DNA from: Salvia splendens
Lineage: Eukaryota; Streptophyta; Magnoliopsida; Lamiales; Lamiaceae
Direction of reading: 5' to 3'
Assembly (NCBI RefSeq): GCF_004379255.2
Contig: NC_056046.1
Coordinates: 12,586,001-12,650,000 of the forward strand
DNA length: 64,000 nucleotides
This document shows, piece by piece, positions 13,443 to 25,010 of the stretch. Within the stretch, counting starts at the first letter, position 1. Each line of letters begins with the position of its first letter. The translations under genes were made by a program, and so were the position numbers. Under the pieces are notes generated by a model. It was given only the letters and a program-made list of their open reading frames with translations. It was not told the origin of the DNA and ran no database searches.

Positions 13443-13590
13443 GCCACATCAAATTTCTAATCTTGAATCTTTAGTCAGCAGTGGAAATTGATACTTTGAC
13501 CTTTCTACTTATGGAGGCCACATCAGATTTCTAATCTTGAATCTTTAGTCAGCAGTGGAAATTGATACTTTGACCTTTCTACTTATGGAG
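13443..13590. repeat. 74-bp tandem duplication, one mismatch
   Basis: Copies 13443-13516 and 13517-13590 begin GCCACATCAAATTTC and GCCACATCAGATTTC and are otherwise identical as read. It lies about 730-880 bases upstream of the YSL ATG. Confidence 0.95.
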
Positions 13591-13628
13591 AAAAGGATGT
13601 TAGTATTTCCACACTTAGACAATCTTTA

Positions 13629-13873
13629 CTCCCTTCATCCCATAATAAGAGTCACATTTTGCCATTTTTATCCGTCCCATAACAAAAGACACATTTTCAC
13701 TTTTACCATAAATAATAAGTAGATCTTACATTCCACTAACTCACTTCACTCATATTATATTATAAAATCAATATAAAAAATGGATCTCATATTCCACTAA
13801 CTTTTCTAACTCACTTTACATTTCTTAAAACTCGTGTCCACACCAAATGTGACTCTTATTGTGGGAGATGGAG
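13629..13873. mobile_element. Stowaway-type MITE
   Basis: TA-flanked. It starts CTCCCTTCATCCCATAATAA and ends with the near-complementary TTATTGTGGGAGATGGAG. About 245 bases, non-coding. Confidence 0.8.
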
Positions 13874-13924
13874 TAAAATAATTTAGAGCGTCTGTTTTGC
13901 AACAATGGAGTAACAATTGTACTA

Positions 13925-14164
13925 CACCCTCCGTTTTTAAAAAATAGCAACTATTTCAATTTTGGATCGTTCCTCAAAAATATAAATTTTTGAATCTTTC
14001 TATTTTAGAACATGGACCTCACAATCCACTAATTCTACTTTCACTACTTTTTCTCTTCCTCTCTCCTGCTTGACTCATTTTTCTTTTCATCTCTCTTGCT
14101 TTACCAATTATGTATTAAAACTCGTGTCGTTTCAAATGTTTCTGTTTTTTTAACACGGAGGGAG
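13925..14164. mobile_element. Stowaway-type MITE next to a Harbinger element
   Basis: TA-flanked. The tips CACCCTCCGTTTTTAAAAAA and TTTTTTTAACACGGAGGGAG are inverted repeats. It ends about 80 bases before the truncated left side of the Harbinger element at 14244. Confidence 0.7.
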
Positions 14165-14243
14165 TATTATTATAGCAATTTTTAAATTAATTAAAAACCT
14201 AAATGGGGGAACGTTGGTAACTTTCTTAATAATTAGATCATCT

Positions 14244-15950
14244 GCCTGCGCTCGCGCCGCTGGCACGGCGCTGCTCGATGCATCGAGCACGTCCGTGCCA
14301 GCGAGCATGTGACGTGGCCGGACGTGATTGGGCAACGGCATAGCCATTGCATTTGAATTTTTTTTAAAAAAAAATCGGTTTTTAATTAAAAAAACCGATT
14401 AAAAATAAAAAAATATTTTCTCACTTCCCAAAAAAATATATTCTTTTTTCTACCCACTTTTAATTTTTTTTAATTTTTTTCCCCAGAAATACACATTTTC
14501 ATCTATAAATACCCCCACTTTCACACCAAAAAATTCACACCACACTACACAATTCTCATCTACATTCTCTCATTTCCATTCTCATCTACATTCTCTCATC
14601 TCCATTCTCAATCTTTCTTCCACTCATACAACATAACAATGTTCGGCCAAGGCGATCACCCTCCGAGCTCCCACGGTTGGAACCCTGATTGGTTCGGTTC
14701 ACAACCGTTTCCTAGTCCGGTCAACGACCAAGATGTCCTCGAAGGGCTATACGGGTGGACACCCGAACCTAGAGCGAGGTCGACCGCCCCCTCCCAAACT
14801 CCGACTCCCCCTACTCGCGGTGTCCGCACACCGTACACTCCGGCGGAGATGGAGCAATTGTTCAAGGCGTTCTTATCAATCTCCGAAGATCCGGAGGTTG
14901 GCACGAACCAATCCGGCGATCACTTTTGGTGGCGCATTTGTCGCCGGTACAATGAAAACCGGCCGGAGGGAACAATTGAGCACAACGAGAGTATGGTGCG
15001 CAACGCCATCTACAGAGCCAACAAAGAAATCCAAAAGTTCCAGGGGTATTACCTCCAGGAAGAGCAGTCGGCGGGGAGCGGCCGGAGCGAGGTCGACATC
15101 ATCAGTTCCGCCATGTCGACCTACCAATCCATGAACTACAAGGCGTTCAAGTACTTCAACATTTGGCAGGAGACGCGGTCGCATCCGAAGTATAGGGGAG
15201 GCGTAACATCCTCCGCTAGCGGCTCCTCCAAACGGTCAAGGTCAGTATCCCTATCCGACGCCGGCTCCGAAGACGTGGTTAGTCAACTCGTCGGAGCTAA
15301 CTTGGGTAGCCCCGACGCCGGCCCGAGCGGTTCCCAACGCCGACCGCAAGGAAGGAAGAAGGCAGCGGCCAACCGCCGTCGCGCCGCGACTCCATCCGGC
15401 GATGCTCCCGAACCCGCTCCCGTTCCCATTCCCGTGCCCTATGCGCCACCTCCACCCCCCCACTAACTCGTTGTGGGCGATTTTGGCCCAACTCAATATG
15501 GTCAATAGGTCAACTATGACCCCCTCGCAACTTCGATCGCACGAGGCCATGATATTGGGCCTCCAAAAACAATTGGGGGTAGTGTCGGCGGATGAATAGT
15601 CTTCCACGGGGATATTTTTAGCTTTAATTATGTAAATTTTAAATTTTAGTATTTCAATTATGTAACTTTTAATTTTTAAGATTTTAATTATGTAATTTTT
15701 ATTTTTTAGGATTTTAATTATGTCTTTTTTATTTTATTTGTAATTTGTAATATTATTTCAGTTTTTTAAATGAATTTTAATATTATGGAAATGTTTTTAT
15801 TTAAATTGAATAATAGAATGGTGGGACCCTTGTGCTCGTTCTTGCGGAAGAGCACAGCTGCGGGTGTTGTGCTCTTGCCTAAGAGCAGGCAGAAATAGAG
15901 GCGCCGGACCCACAACCGTGCCGCTGGCAAGAGCACGGTTGTGGATGCTC
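14244..15950 (+). mobile_element. PIF/Harbinger ORF1-only element A1, left end missing
   Basis: The right end is GTTGTGGATGCTC followed by TTA. The left subterminal GC-rich block (14246-14340) matches the reverse complement of element A2 (15954-16673) but lacks about the first 70 bases, including the GAGCATCCACAA tip. Inside are a TATAAATA at 14504-14511, a CT/AC-rich leader and ORF1. No transposase is present, so it is non-autonomous. Confidence 0.8.
14639..15599 (+). pseudogene. Harbinger ORF1 (Myb/SANT-like DNA-binding protein), frameshifted near its end
   Basis: A 275-residue frame starts at 14639 and stops at 15466. ORF1 proteins of PIF/Harbinger elements (annotated in plants as glutathione S-transferase T3-like or trihelix-like) bind element ends and help import the transposase. 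Recognisable parts are TPYTPAEMEQLFKAFLSISE, GDHFWWRICRRYNENRP, ESMVRNAIYRANKEIQKFQG and YKAFKYFNIWQETRSHPKY, then a low-complexity Ser/Arg/Pro tail. The usual C-terminal helix (SLWAILAQLNMVN... to 15599) is in another frame. The switch coincides with a run of seven C at 15455-15461; one C fewer would join them. This may be genuine decay or a homopolymer sequencing error. Confidence 0.75.
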
Positions 15951-16075
15951 TTAGAGCACCTACAACCGTGCTCTTGCCAGCGAGCACGATTGTGGGTCCG
16001 GCGCCTCTATTTCTGCCTGCTCTCTGGCAAGAGCACAACACCCACAGCTGTGCTATTCCGCAAGGACGAGCACAA
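15826..16075. repeat. Large inverted repeat at the junction of two Harbinger copies
   Basis: 15826-15950 and 15954-16075 are reverse complements with roughly 90 percent identity by eye, separated only by TTA. They are the homologous right ends of A1 and A2 placed tail to tail. The sequence could fold into a stem of about 120 bp. Confidence 0.85.
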
Positions 16076-16673
16076 TTAATTTAAAATTCAATTAAACAAA
16101 AACATTTCAATAATACTAAAATTCATTAAAAAAAACCTAAATAATATTACAAATGGCAAATAAAATAAAAACGACATAATTAAAATCCTAAAAATTAAAT
16201 GGATGATGAATGTGTTGATAATATGGGTGAAATCCATTTGAGGTTTTGAGTGAGGGATGAATGTGTTGATAGTTTGTATGAGAATTATGAATGAGAGATG
16301 ATTTGATGTGATAAATGGATGATAATTGTATGTATTTATAGATGATTTTTGGGGAAAAAAATTTAAAAAAATTCAAAAAAATTCAGAAAAACGGGAAAAA
16401 ACGGCCATATTTTTGGGATTTGGAAAATATTTTTTTTTATTTTTTTATCATTTTATATAATTAAAAATCGAATTTTAAAATAAAAAAAATAATTCAAAGG
16501 CAACGGCTATGCCGTTGACCAATCGTAAGCCGCCACGTCGCCTGCTCGCTGGCACGGCGCTGCTCGATGCATCGAGCAGCACGTACCAGCGGCGCGAGCG
16601 CAGCGGCGGTGGTATGCGTCCTCGCCGCTGGCACAGACGGACGCGGGACCGCCGTACACCGTTGTGGATGCTC
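15954..16673 (-). mobile_element. Internally deleted Harbinger MITE A2
   Basis: It is bounded by TTA on both sides (15951-15953 and 16674-16676), with tips GAGCACCTACAACC and GTTGTGGATGCTC. Read on the minus strand it repeats A1's left subterminal block, a CTATAAATAC promoter and leader, then jumps to A1's 3' tail. The ORF1 body is gone. This is a 720-bp deletion derivative of the A1 family. Confidence 0.85.
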
Positions 16674-16676
16674 TTA

Positions 16677-17092
16677 AACTTAGATTCTTACATAGATTTC
16701 AGAACTTGAGAAGTGTACGGCATCTAATTATTAGTCACTGATTACGTGTCATGCCAGAGTTGGCTTCACTCGAAATGTGAGGAAATTGTTTTGGGACCTT
16801 GAGATGTCAAATTTTATTTCGAGGGCATACTTATGAATATTTTTTTTATTAATTTAGTAGTCGTAGTAGTATTTATTTAATCTTGAGGTCCAGGTGTTAT
16901 CTGGGGTAGAATTAACTCTTATTAAAATTTAAGATGTATGTATGGACTTTTATTATATTGATTTAAAACTGTTGTATCGATTAGTTCAGCTAATCTCGAT
17001 CTTCATTTGCATAATTAGTAGTAGTATATTATATGCGCATCCGTAAAATAATTCTATATCAAGTCAGATTAAGATACAGTACTTTTAACTTT
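16677..17092. other. Spacer between Harbinger elements
   Basis: AT-rich, non-coding; no feature recognised. Confidence 0.6.
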
Positions 17093-17095
17093 TAA

Positions 17096-17718
17096 GAGCA
17101 TCCACAATAGCGCCTAGCGCACCGCCTAGCCGAGCGCCGGCGCTAGGCGGTGCGCTAGGCGATCTATTGCAGCCGCCTAGCGGATTTCGCGAAAAAAAAC
17201 CGTCTTCGGCGGTTCCGCGGCGCTAGGCGATCCGCTAGGCGCTATTGCAGCGTCCGGATCGCCTAGCGCACCGCCTAGCGCGAATTTTTAATTTTTTTTT
17301 TGTTTCCGAAACACTATATATACGCGACTTGCCTGTCATTTTCATTCGCACCACTTGTATTAACGAGTACTCTCTCTATCTAAATTATTGTACTTTTTTA
17401 AAAATTATTGTAATTCTTTTTTAATTATTGTATTTTTTTAAAATTATTGTACTTTTTAAAATTTTAATAGTATTATTAATGTTTTCCGTATATGTCTCGT
17501 AAATTAAATTTCATATATTGTGTGATTGTTAATTATTTCATTTTGTATATATATTTGTTAATAGTGATGTGGATATTATGTGGCTAGGCTATGGCTGAGC
17601 TATTGCTGGGCTATTTGCTTGTTTTGATGATGTGGCAGGAGGATTTTTAGTGCTGATGATGTGGCAGTGGCTATGCTATGACTGAGCTGTTGCTGGGCTA
17701 TTCCTATTGTGGATGGCC
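17096..17718 (+). mobile_element. Internally deleted Harbinger MITE B
   Basis: TAA flanks both ends. Tips are GAGCATCCACAATAG and CTATTGTGGATGGCC. The left subterminal region is a dense array of CGCCTAGCG-type palindromic motifs. It then has the same ACTATATATACGCG promoter and TCATTCGCACCACTTGTATTAACG leader as the transposase elements at 30.0 and 33.9 kb, and the same TGATGTGGCAG-rich right end, but no transposase. 623 bases. Confidence 0.88.
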
Positions 17719-19000
17719 TAAATGTCATTATTTCTTATTTGGTGACATCAAACTCTGCAACTTCCAGGTAATTCTTAAAATTAGCAAGATCCATCTTGTA
17801 GAAGTACATCGATCAACCTAATCTTAACATAAAATAGAGTACAAACTTTAAATTTTAAGAAATAAAAGTACGAAATCCATTCATAGAAAATTACATTATC
17901 ACAACCATAAATACTTATCAATTAATTTCAACCTCTATCACCTTACATTCACTGCTTTGAGATATTTTCAATGGACGACCTTGACTTATATAGTCTTCAC
18001 TTTAGTCCCTGTCAACTGTACCAGTGGTGTGAGTACTAACTTCAATTTTCAAATGTAATATACGTAATTTTGGCATTTTGCTATCAGGAAAATTTGCCAA
18101 TATAAAATTTGACATCTATATATTCTGCTCAGGACACTCTTTATTTTTTAGACAAATAAACATAAATTTAAAGATTGTGTCATGAAAGATTCGAATCCAA
18201 AACATTTACCACACTACTATTAGATGAACTAAAGTGAATAAATACCCACAAATGAGTAAGATTAGCCAAAGACCTCTCACTGAAAGAATCTTATAGTATC
18301 TCAATTTAGTCATTTAAGTTAGGACTCATAGGCAAGCCACTAGGCATTTGGGGGTTGAGTGTTATTATTAGAGAAATGATAATATTGTAGAAAGAGGATA
18401 TATTGTTTGGTAGTTGGATTTTTTTGTCTCTAAATTTAGATAATTACTCTAATTTAATACGCTCTCAATAACTTTTTTACCAAATTTATTTAAATTGGGG
18501 ATTATGGGACTATAGGAATAGGGGTGACCGGCCTACCATTTATTTGGGAGGATGGTCAACTGAATTTAATTTGGAGTACTTATTAGGGTTGAACACGAGG
18601 GCTGACCCAAGCCATTTCATAAATTGCGACAGTTAGAAATGGAGTAGTTGGATTCCTAATTCCACAGACAAATTCACATACTCAAGTTCAGAAAAAACAA
18701 AATACGTACAAGAATAGCAACTTAGGAACTCCAATTTTAATAATTCAATTAATTTGCACAATTCATATTTTATATTTAAGCCTTGTGAACTGAAAGCCTG
18801 CAATAAACATATACTCCTACAAGAAAAAGAGAGCATGGAACATATATAGCGTTAAGTAATGTTGCAAGTGCAAATATACGTCGAGAAAACTATAAAAGCT
18901 CATGACATGATAAAACTTTCTCTAATTCTTTTTTTGGTTTTAAGCTATAATTGATGAGTGGTTAATTACATAAATATCTTGAGTTTAGTGTGGTCATGTA

Positions 19001-19093
19001 AGTTGATTCATCAGGGAAGTTTCGATATTTTTATGTATAGCTTAATTTGTTGATTCAAGGGATGTTTCGATATTTTTATGTATAATTTAATTT
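19001..19093. repeat. Short tandem duplication (about 46 bp x 2)
   Basis: Both copies contain GTTGATTCA, TTTCGATATTTTTATGTATA and TTAATTT in order. They differ by a small indel and a few substitutions. Confidence 0.75.
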
Positions 19094-20636
19094 CTTTCAA
19101 AAATTTGACCACTGTTTATATATGCATTTACATGTACCAAACTCGTTTTTGGACCAATTAGTATCTCATATCCTTGATTTGAAGTATACCATAAGATAAA
19201 TATATGACCATTTCCTAAGTTATTGTTAAATACTACTAATAAAACTTAACGTTAGTGTGGAGAATAATTATATTAAAATGGAATGCAAACCTTCTGGTGT
19301 CGTGCCTACAGAGGTTTCACAGCCTTTCCCACCATAAAACTCTACTTAGCTATAAATTTTCCCACTTTAAATTTTATTTAATAAATAATATACTTCAGAT
19401 TTAAATATATTAATAAGTGGTGATTAGACGCTTGGCTCAACTTCAACTTCAATAAATAATAGTACTACAAATTTAAATATATTAACACAATAAAAAACTT
19501 ATCTTTCAATTCAATGATATAAAAATTGAGACACAATTACTAGCCGGGGAAATTTTTTAAAATAACAATAATTTATGACACAAAAGAAACCATCCCTAGG
19601 TTGATGGTAAATTATCTTAATTTTTTTACATTTTTAGGATGTTTTTATTTGTGTCTTCTAATTTTTGTTGGGATACCAATAATAAAGACAATTTATGAAG
19701 TGTTGTTGGTATAATTAGACATACAAATTAGCATCTTTAATAGTATTAAAAAAGTGTCTTTATCTGTTCTTTTTGTTGTAGTGTAATAGGTGGGGATTAG
19801 ACGCTTGACTCAACTTCAACAATATATTTTCTTTTTTCAGCTCTACAATTTTCGATTAAAAACACACCCTGTACAAACTTTGCTCTAGACATATACACAT
19901 GCTGTATAAATTACGGACAAAAAGATGATCACACTTCACAAACTCTTTTATGAACATTACAAAGAAAAGGAGGAAAGAAAATTTCCCACTTTAATTTCTC
20001 ATGAATCAAGTTTATCTAGTATAGTATTATTTTTCTTTTTTTTTGTTATTTGTTTTTTTTTAATTTTCAAATAAGCTTTTGTTTAAATTATTCTATTTCA
20101 TATATAACGAGAGTTATTTTTTCTCTCCCCTTTTCTTTGTTTTGAATCCAATTTTTATCTTTTATTTAAGAGATAATATATACGAATTGTGCAGTTTATC
20201 TGAAATTGCGCACACACAAAAAAAATCATCTTAGGAATGCACGACAAATTGAATTGCTCCAAATCAAATTGGGCTTGTCAGTCGAAATATCGTTTTGATT
20301 GCCACTTTAGCCATTTACATATTTCAAATCCAGTAGATGTTGGGCTTGTGAGGTTGATGGGCCGGAAAAAAAGGCCATTCACACACTCAAATAGATATTT
20401 TTTTGGTGTTGAGGGGTTTGTATAATTGTATTCTGCCTCAACGGATAAACGATTAAAATGAGCGAACTATTAGATTTCATGGTGATGAAATATTGAAATT
20501 GGAGTGTTTATATGAAATTAATTAAACTCTACTCTGTAACAGTTGCGTTGTTTAGTGCAGTAAAGGAATATGTAGAATGAATGTGATTTTGAGATTGTAA
20601 ATGGACAAATACATCATACCTGAATGGTAGAATTGA

Positions 20637-20872
20637 ATTTCATCCGTTTCATAGTAGTGGAGGCATTTCTTTCCGGCACATAGATTAAGAAAAATTGTGT
20701 TAATTAAAGGAAAATAAAGTAGAAATGAAAAAGGTGGAGAGATGAAGAGAGAATAAAGTAAGAGAGATTAAAGTCAGTGAGAAGAAATATATTGACTTTT
20801 ACTATAAAAAAGGGAAATGACTTCAACGTACCAAAATGAAAAAATGACTCTACTACTATGGAACAGAGGAAG
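20637..20872. mobile_element. Stowaway-type MITE (diverged)
   Basis: The left TTCATCCGTTTCATAGTAGTGGAG and the reverse complement of the right end (TTCCTCTGTTCCATAGTAGTAGAG) are clear inverted repeats. About 236 bases. Confidence 0.65.
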
Positions 20873-20915
20873 TAAAAAAATAAGACTGATTTTGTAATTT
20901 TTGATAATTTTTTAT

Positions 20916-21230
20916 GAGTAAAGGTCAATTTTGGTTCTAAACATATGACCAAAATACGAATTTGGTTCAAAACATTCATTTTTTGGAAAGCAGGTCCATA
21001 AAAAAATGAAATCTTTGTTTGATTGGTCCTTTTTTTCCGGTTTTGTCAAAAAAATTAATGGTCATGCCACTGTGCAATTAGCGTTGACCGTTAGTTTTTT
21101 GACGGAACAAAAAAAAAAGACTACTTTGTCGACATTTTCATTTGTTATGGACATGTTTTTCAAACAGTGAATGTTTTGGACTAAATTCGTATTTTGATCA
21201 TATATTTGAGATTAAAATAGACTTTTACTC
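20916..21230. mobile_element. Mutator-type (MULE) MITE with long terminal inverted repeats
   Basis: Exact 9-base direct repeats ATTTTTTAT flank it (20907-20915 and 21231-21239). The two terminal segments of about 85 bases are inverted repeats starting GAGTAAAGGTC / GAGTAAAAGTC and sharing CCAAAACATTCA-like cores. A 9-bp target duplication with long terminal repeats is the signature of Mutator-like elements. No ORF, so non-autonomous. Confidence 0.85.
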
Positions 21231-22258
21231 ATTTTTTATTGAACATGTGATTTTCTAAATATTGGGTACTAAAAAGGTGGAAACCTGAGTATAGTTTTGT
21301 ACAGTTAACTTTTTTACTAAAGAAAGAAAAGCATTGCTTACAAGGTGGTGTTTGTGCTGGGTTAGACTTGATAAATTGAATTAATTTTACAAACAACCGC
21401 TGAAAAACAATTTCTTTCATAATTGTGCAATGTATTCAAACTCCAAGACCAAGCAATACGGTTGGTGTGGAGAGCCCACTAGGCTGGAAAGAGCTTGGGA
21501 ACTTTGGTTTTGTAGAGCCATTATTCAATAATTTCAATTCAGTGTATCGCTTCAGCGGTTAGTTACTGGTTCAAACAATGCTAAGCCATTCTCATCGCCT
21601 ATTAATATTAGAATTTACCTTGCCTGCTATGAAGAAGCCAAGTTGTAATGAGCATTGTACCAAAAGGTGGAAAGTCAAAAGCATAACAACTATAGATGAG
21701 ACTGAAATGATAAGGGATCAGTCAAGTGATCATAAATCTCAAATCTGCGGCGCAGTCTCCTCTCAAAGCATACCAAAACCATTGGCTATAAAAAAAATCA
21801 TCTCATTGACTAAAAATTACACACAAAATAGAAGTGAAATGGAGAAAATATTATTCAGTGACAGACAGGATACAGCCTAGAGCCAATTATCACCTCAGTC
21901 GTCGAAAAATGTGATATAAATGAATTTACCAATATATAAGCAAATTATTTAGAATATAAAAGTAAGGACGTCCGTTAATTTTGTAAGAGAAAATATATAG
22001 AGTATAGTATCATTTTCATAATTGGGCTTTTAACTTTCTTAATATTAGGATGTGTAATGAGAAACTGTAGTTACTGATGATGGGCGGGGTTTCTAAATCG
22101 TTGTTTTGTTTTTTGGTGGAATTTGGGTAATCTCACTTATCAATGCCTAAATTTGTCTTGTGTTCGGAGTTTTGGTCACTGTGACATAAAAGATGGTTCA
22201 CCTCATATGATATTTTCTTTTTTATAACCAAATTCAAACAATGGAGATGCGGTAAAGC

Positions 22259-22560
22259 GAACGAGTTTTAATACAAAATTGATAAAGTGGGATAAAAATA
22301 GAAAGAAATAGCACGAGTTTTAATACAAAATGAGATACAAATAGAAATAAATGTGTGTTTTAATATAAAATTGATAATGTGAGATAGAAACAGAAAGAAA
22401 TGTGTTCGCATGATTTTTAATATAAAGTTGATAAAGAAGAGATAGAAATAGAAATAATTTTTTTAATATAAAATTGATAAAGGGGAGATAGAAATAGAAA
22501 GAAATGTGTGTTTTAATATAAAATTGATAATGTGAGATAGAAATAGAAAGAAATGTGTGT
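22259..22560. repeat. Tandem array derived from a Stowaway interior
   Basis: About six units of 41-57 bases follow the pattern GTTTTAATATAAAATTGATAA, (A/G)-rich, GAGATAGAAATAGAAAGAAAT. The third and sixth units are almost identical. The same phrase (GTTTTAATGCATAATTGGTA) occurs inside the Stowaway at 50268-50510, and a CGGAGGAGTA tip stands at 22664, so the array arose inside a Stowaway MITE. Confidence 0.75.
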
Positions 22561-22812
22561 TAGTAAAAAAAATGAGTCTCATCTCATTGGAGAAAAATAA
22601 ATTTTTTCGAAATGTGAGTTTCTATTTTTAGGTGATAGATAAATAAATTATATTTTTAGTGACGGAGGAGTATAACATTGCTAGAAAATATTTTAAGTTT
22701 GCATTAGTATAAAAAGTTTTATTGTTTTAAGTTAGTATATATTCCATTTAAAATTCAAACATAGCTGGGTTTGTTAACATTTTTGTTAACCACAAGGATG
22801 AGAGATATTATA

Positions 22813-23002
22813 TCCTCCGTTTCATCAAATTGAATCGTACTAAGTATTTCTTTTTGGGATGTCCAAACTAGATTTAGTCATTTTCTTTTATGATAAAAAT
22901 CAAAATATTTTTTGTACGTTATTTCTTTCTTATACTTTTCAATACAATTTCTTAATTTTTATACTAAAAAATTTTGACCTAAATTAATTGGGACAGAAGG
23001 AG
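22813..23002. mobile_element. Stowaway-type MITE
   Basis: TA-flanked, beginning TCCTCCGTTTCATCAAATTG and ending AATTAATTGGGACAGAAGGAG. 190 bases. Confidence 0.7.
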
Positions 23003-23673
23003 TAAGAAAAAAGAATATCAATATTGTTCACCATTAGTTAGCAAATGTATTTAACTGTTCAAAGCTCTTTCATAGGATAAGTAATCTATCAATATATAAA
23101 GTGCCAGTTTTTTGGACGGCCACATAGCAGCATTTTGGCAGGAAACTAAAGTTTGTTTTTGTTAATCTTTTTTAATAATTTTGGTAGCCTTTTATGAGTT
23201 AAAATTTCAGATCTTATTTTAAAATCAGTTTGCAATGCTTGGCAACTACCTTCTCAAAAGCACTTCTCACCCCTATTCTCGGTAACACACAATTAAGGTA
23301 TAGGTGCAGGCCTATTACAATAGACAACTCCTATATACAAATAGAATACAATAAAAATTGCAAAATGTAACTTTTTTAATTTCTGCAAATCTGCAACGGA
23401 TTCTTTTGCTTCCTTATTTGGAAGATCTTTAACCTCATACTAAAATCCAAAAGGAGAAAGATTATATTGGATATAGAATTAAAGAACCTTTTTTCCAAAA
23501 TTATTGCAAAATTTAACAAACCGACTTTAAAAAACTATAGATGAATATGATGTTTAATGTGCAAAACTCTTAAGAAGAATTTATTTTGATGGATGTTGAC
23601 CCAAAGAAATATGAAGAATTCGTTTAGTACTTTAATTGACAGAATCTTGATTCAATTTAAAATTAAAAAAATA

Positions 23674-23874
23674 CTCCCTCCGTCCCATAGTAGATATCAC
23701 ACTTTCCTTTTTAGTTTATTCCACAAAAGATGTCACATTTCCTCTTTTGAAAAAACTTTCCTCTCACATCAATAATAAAATTATATTTTCTCTCACCACT
23801 TAACACACAAAACAACATCTCCAAAAATCTCGTGTCATCTCCCAAGTGTGCCATCTTTTTTGGGACGGAGGGAG
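23674..23874. mobile_element. Stowaway-type MITE (well preserved)
   Basis: TA-flanked with near-perfect tips CTCCCTCCGTCCCA and TGGGACGGAGGGAG. 201 bases; a relatively young copy. Confidence 0.88.
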
Positions 23875-24100
23875 TACTGTAGAAGAAAAAATTTGATGTG
23901 TAATATGCAGAATCCTGAAGTAGAATTTATATATTGATAGATTGGATACTAAGAGTAGTGTTAAAAATTTATAAAGTGCTCTAAATGAAAGAATTTTTCC
24001 AAAATGTGAATTTGAAGTAACTAAACCCTAATGAAACCTTACTCATTCTAATATGTGAATTCACTTATAGAGTTAATTTTAGAGAGTACCTCTTTATCTT

Positions 24101-24160
24101 CTTCTTTCTTCTTTCTTCTTTCTTCTTTCTTCTTTCTTCTTTCTTCTTTCTTCTCTCTTC
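24101..24160. repeat. (CTTCTTT)n microsatellite
   Basis: About seven to eight tandem CTTCTTT units followed by CTCTCTTC imperfections. Confidence 0.9.
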
Positions 24161-25010
24161 TCCTACTTTTTGCTGAGCCACTGCAGGTTTACCTAGCGGC
24201 GTGCATTGCTGTAAGATAAAGAGAGATTCATATTTTCTGCAGTTTCCAACACTTCATATTTTCTGCCAATGCAATTAATACATGTGATATGAATAGTTAG
24301 ATAATAAAATCACATATTTATAACATAAAAAATAAGAGAACAATATCACAATTTAGAACATAGAAAATAAGACACAGAGAAAGTAATGAAAGTAATAGAG
24401 AGGGGGTGACAGGTTATTAAACACAAAAGTCTACAAAAGTCATTCCTGCTATAATCAATAACAATTACTTTATTAGATTCCAATGCAAGGTCTCATTGAA
24501 CAAAAAAAATATGTGTTATGTTTTATATTTAAAATCTAGATTATAAGTTTAAAAGTCTGTAACAATAAACTTTAGTATTCTATGAATAGAATTTGCAAAG
24601 CAAACTGGAATTAATTATTGCAAAAGAGTAGTAATTGATAAACATCGATCATGAAATGTTTAGCAGTTAATAGAAGTTAATGTGCACCCATTAGGGCTAA
24701 GTTCCTAACCTATTTGTGAATATACTTTTATATTCATAAATTAAATAGAAAAAATGTGTAGAATTGTAGTAAGAGTGTCCATAATGGGAAAGCCGCGGCC
24801 CGCGGCTCGGTGCACGGCCCCCCATTGCAGAGAGCCGAGAGCCGAGGGCGAGCCGCGGCCGCGGCCTTCACGCGGCTGAGCCGTGGCTGAGCCGCGTAAA
24901 TAATTTTTTTTTTCAATTTTTTTTTATAAATATGCACTTCTATTTCCATTTTTTTCACTTCTTTCTACACTTCCAATCCCTTCATTTTACACTTCCAAAC
25001 CCTACAAAAA

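Larger units (their letters stand above)
12710..14243. other. YSL upstream region
   Basis: Non-coding. It holds the YSL promoter, a nearly perfect 74-bp tandem duplication and two Stowaway MITEs (13629-13873 and 13925-14164), the second just ahead of the truncated left side of a Harbinger element. Confidence 0.6.
17722..24769. other. Long intergenic region with MITEs and tandem repeats
   Basis: No host gene was recognised in about 7 kb. Identified contents are a short duplication (19001-19093), Stowaways (20637-20872, 22813-23002, 23674-23874), a Mutator-type MITE (20916-21230), a Stowaway-derived tandem array (22259-22560) and a TTCTTTC microsatellite (24101-24160). The rest is AT-rich with nothing supportable. 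Confidence 0.55.

Noticed and set aside
21578..21880. 100-codon frame in the intergenic region
   Set aside because: No recognisable domain, no promoter or splice context, low complexity; treated as chance.
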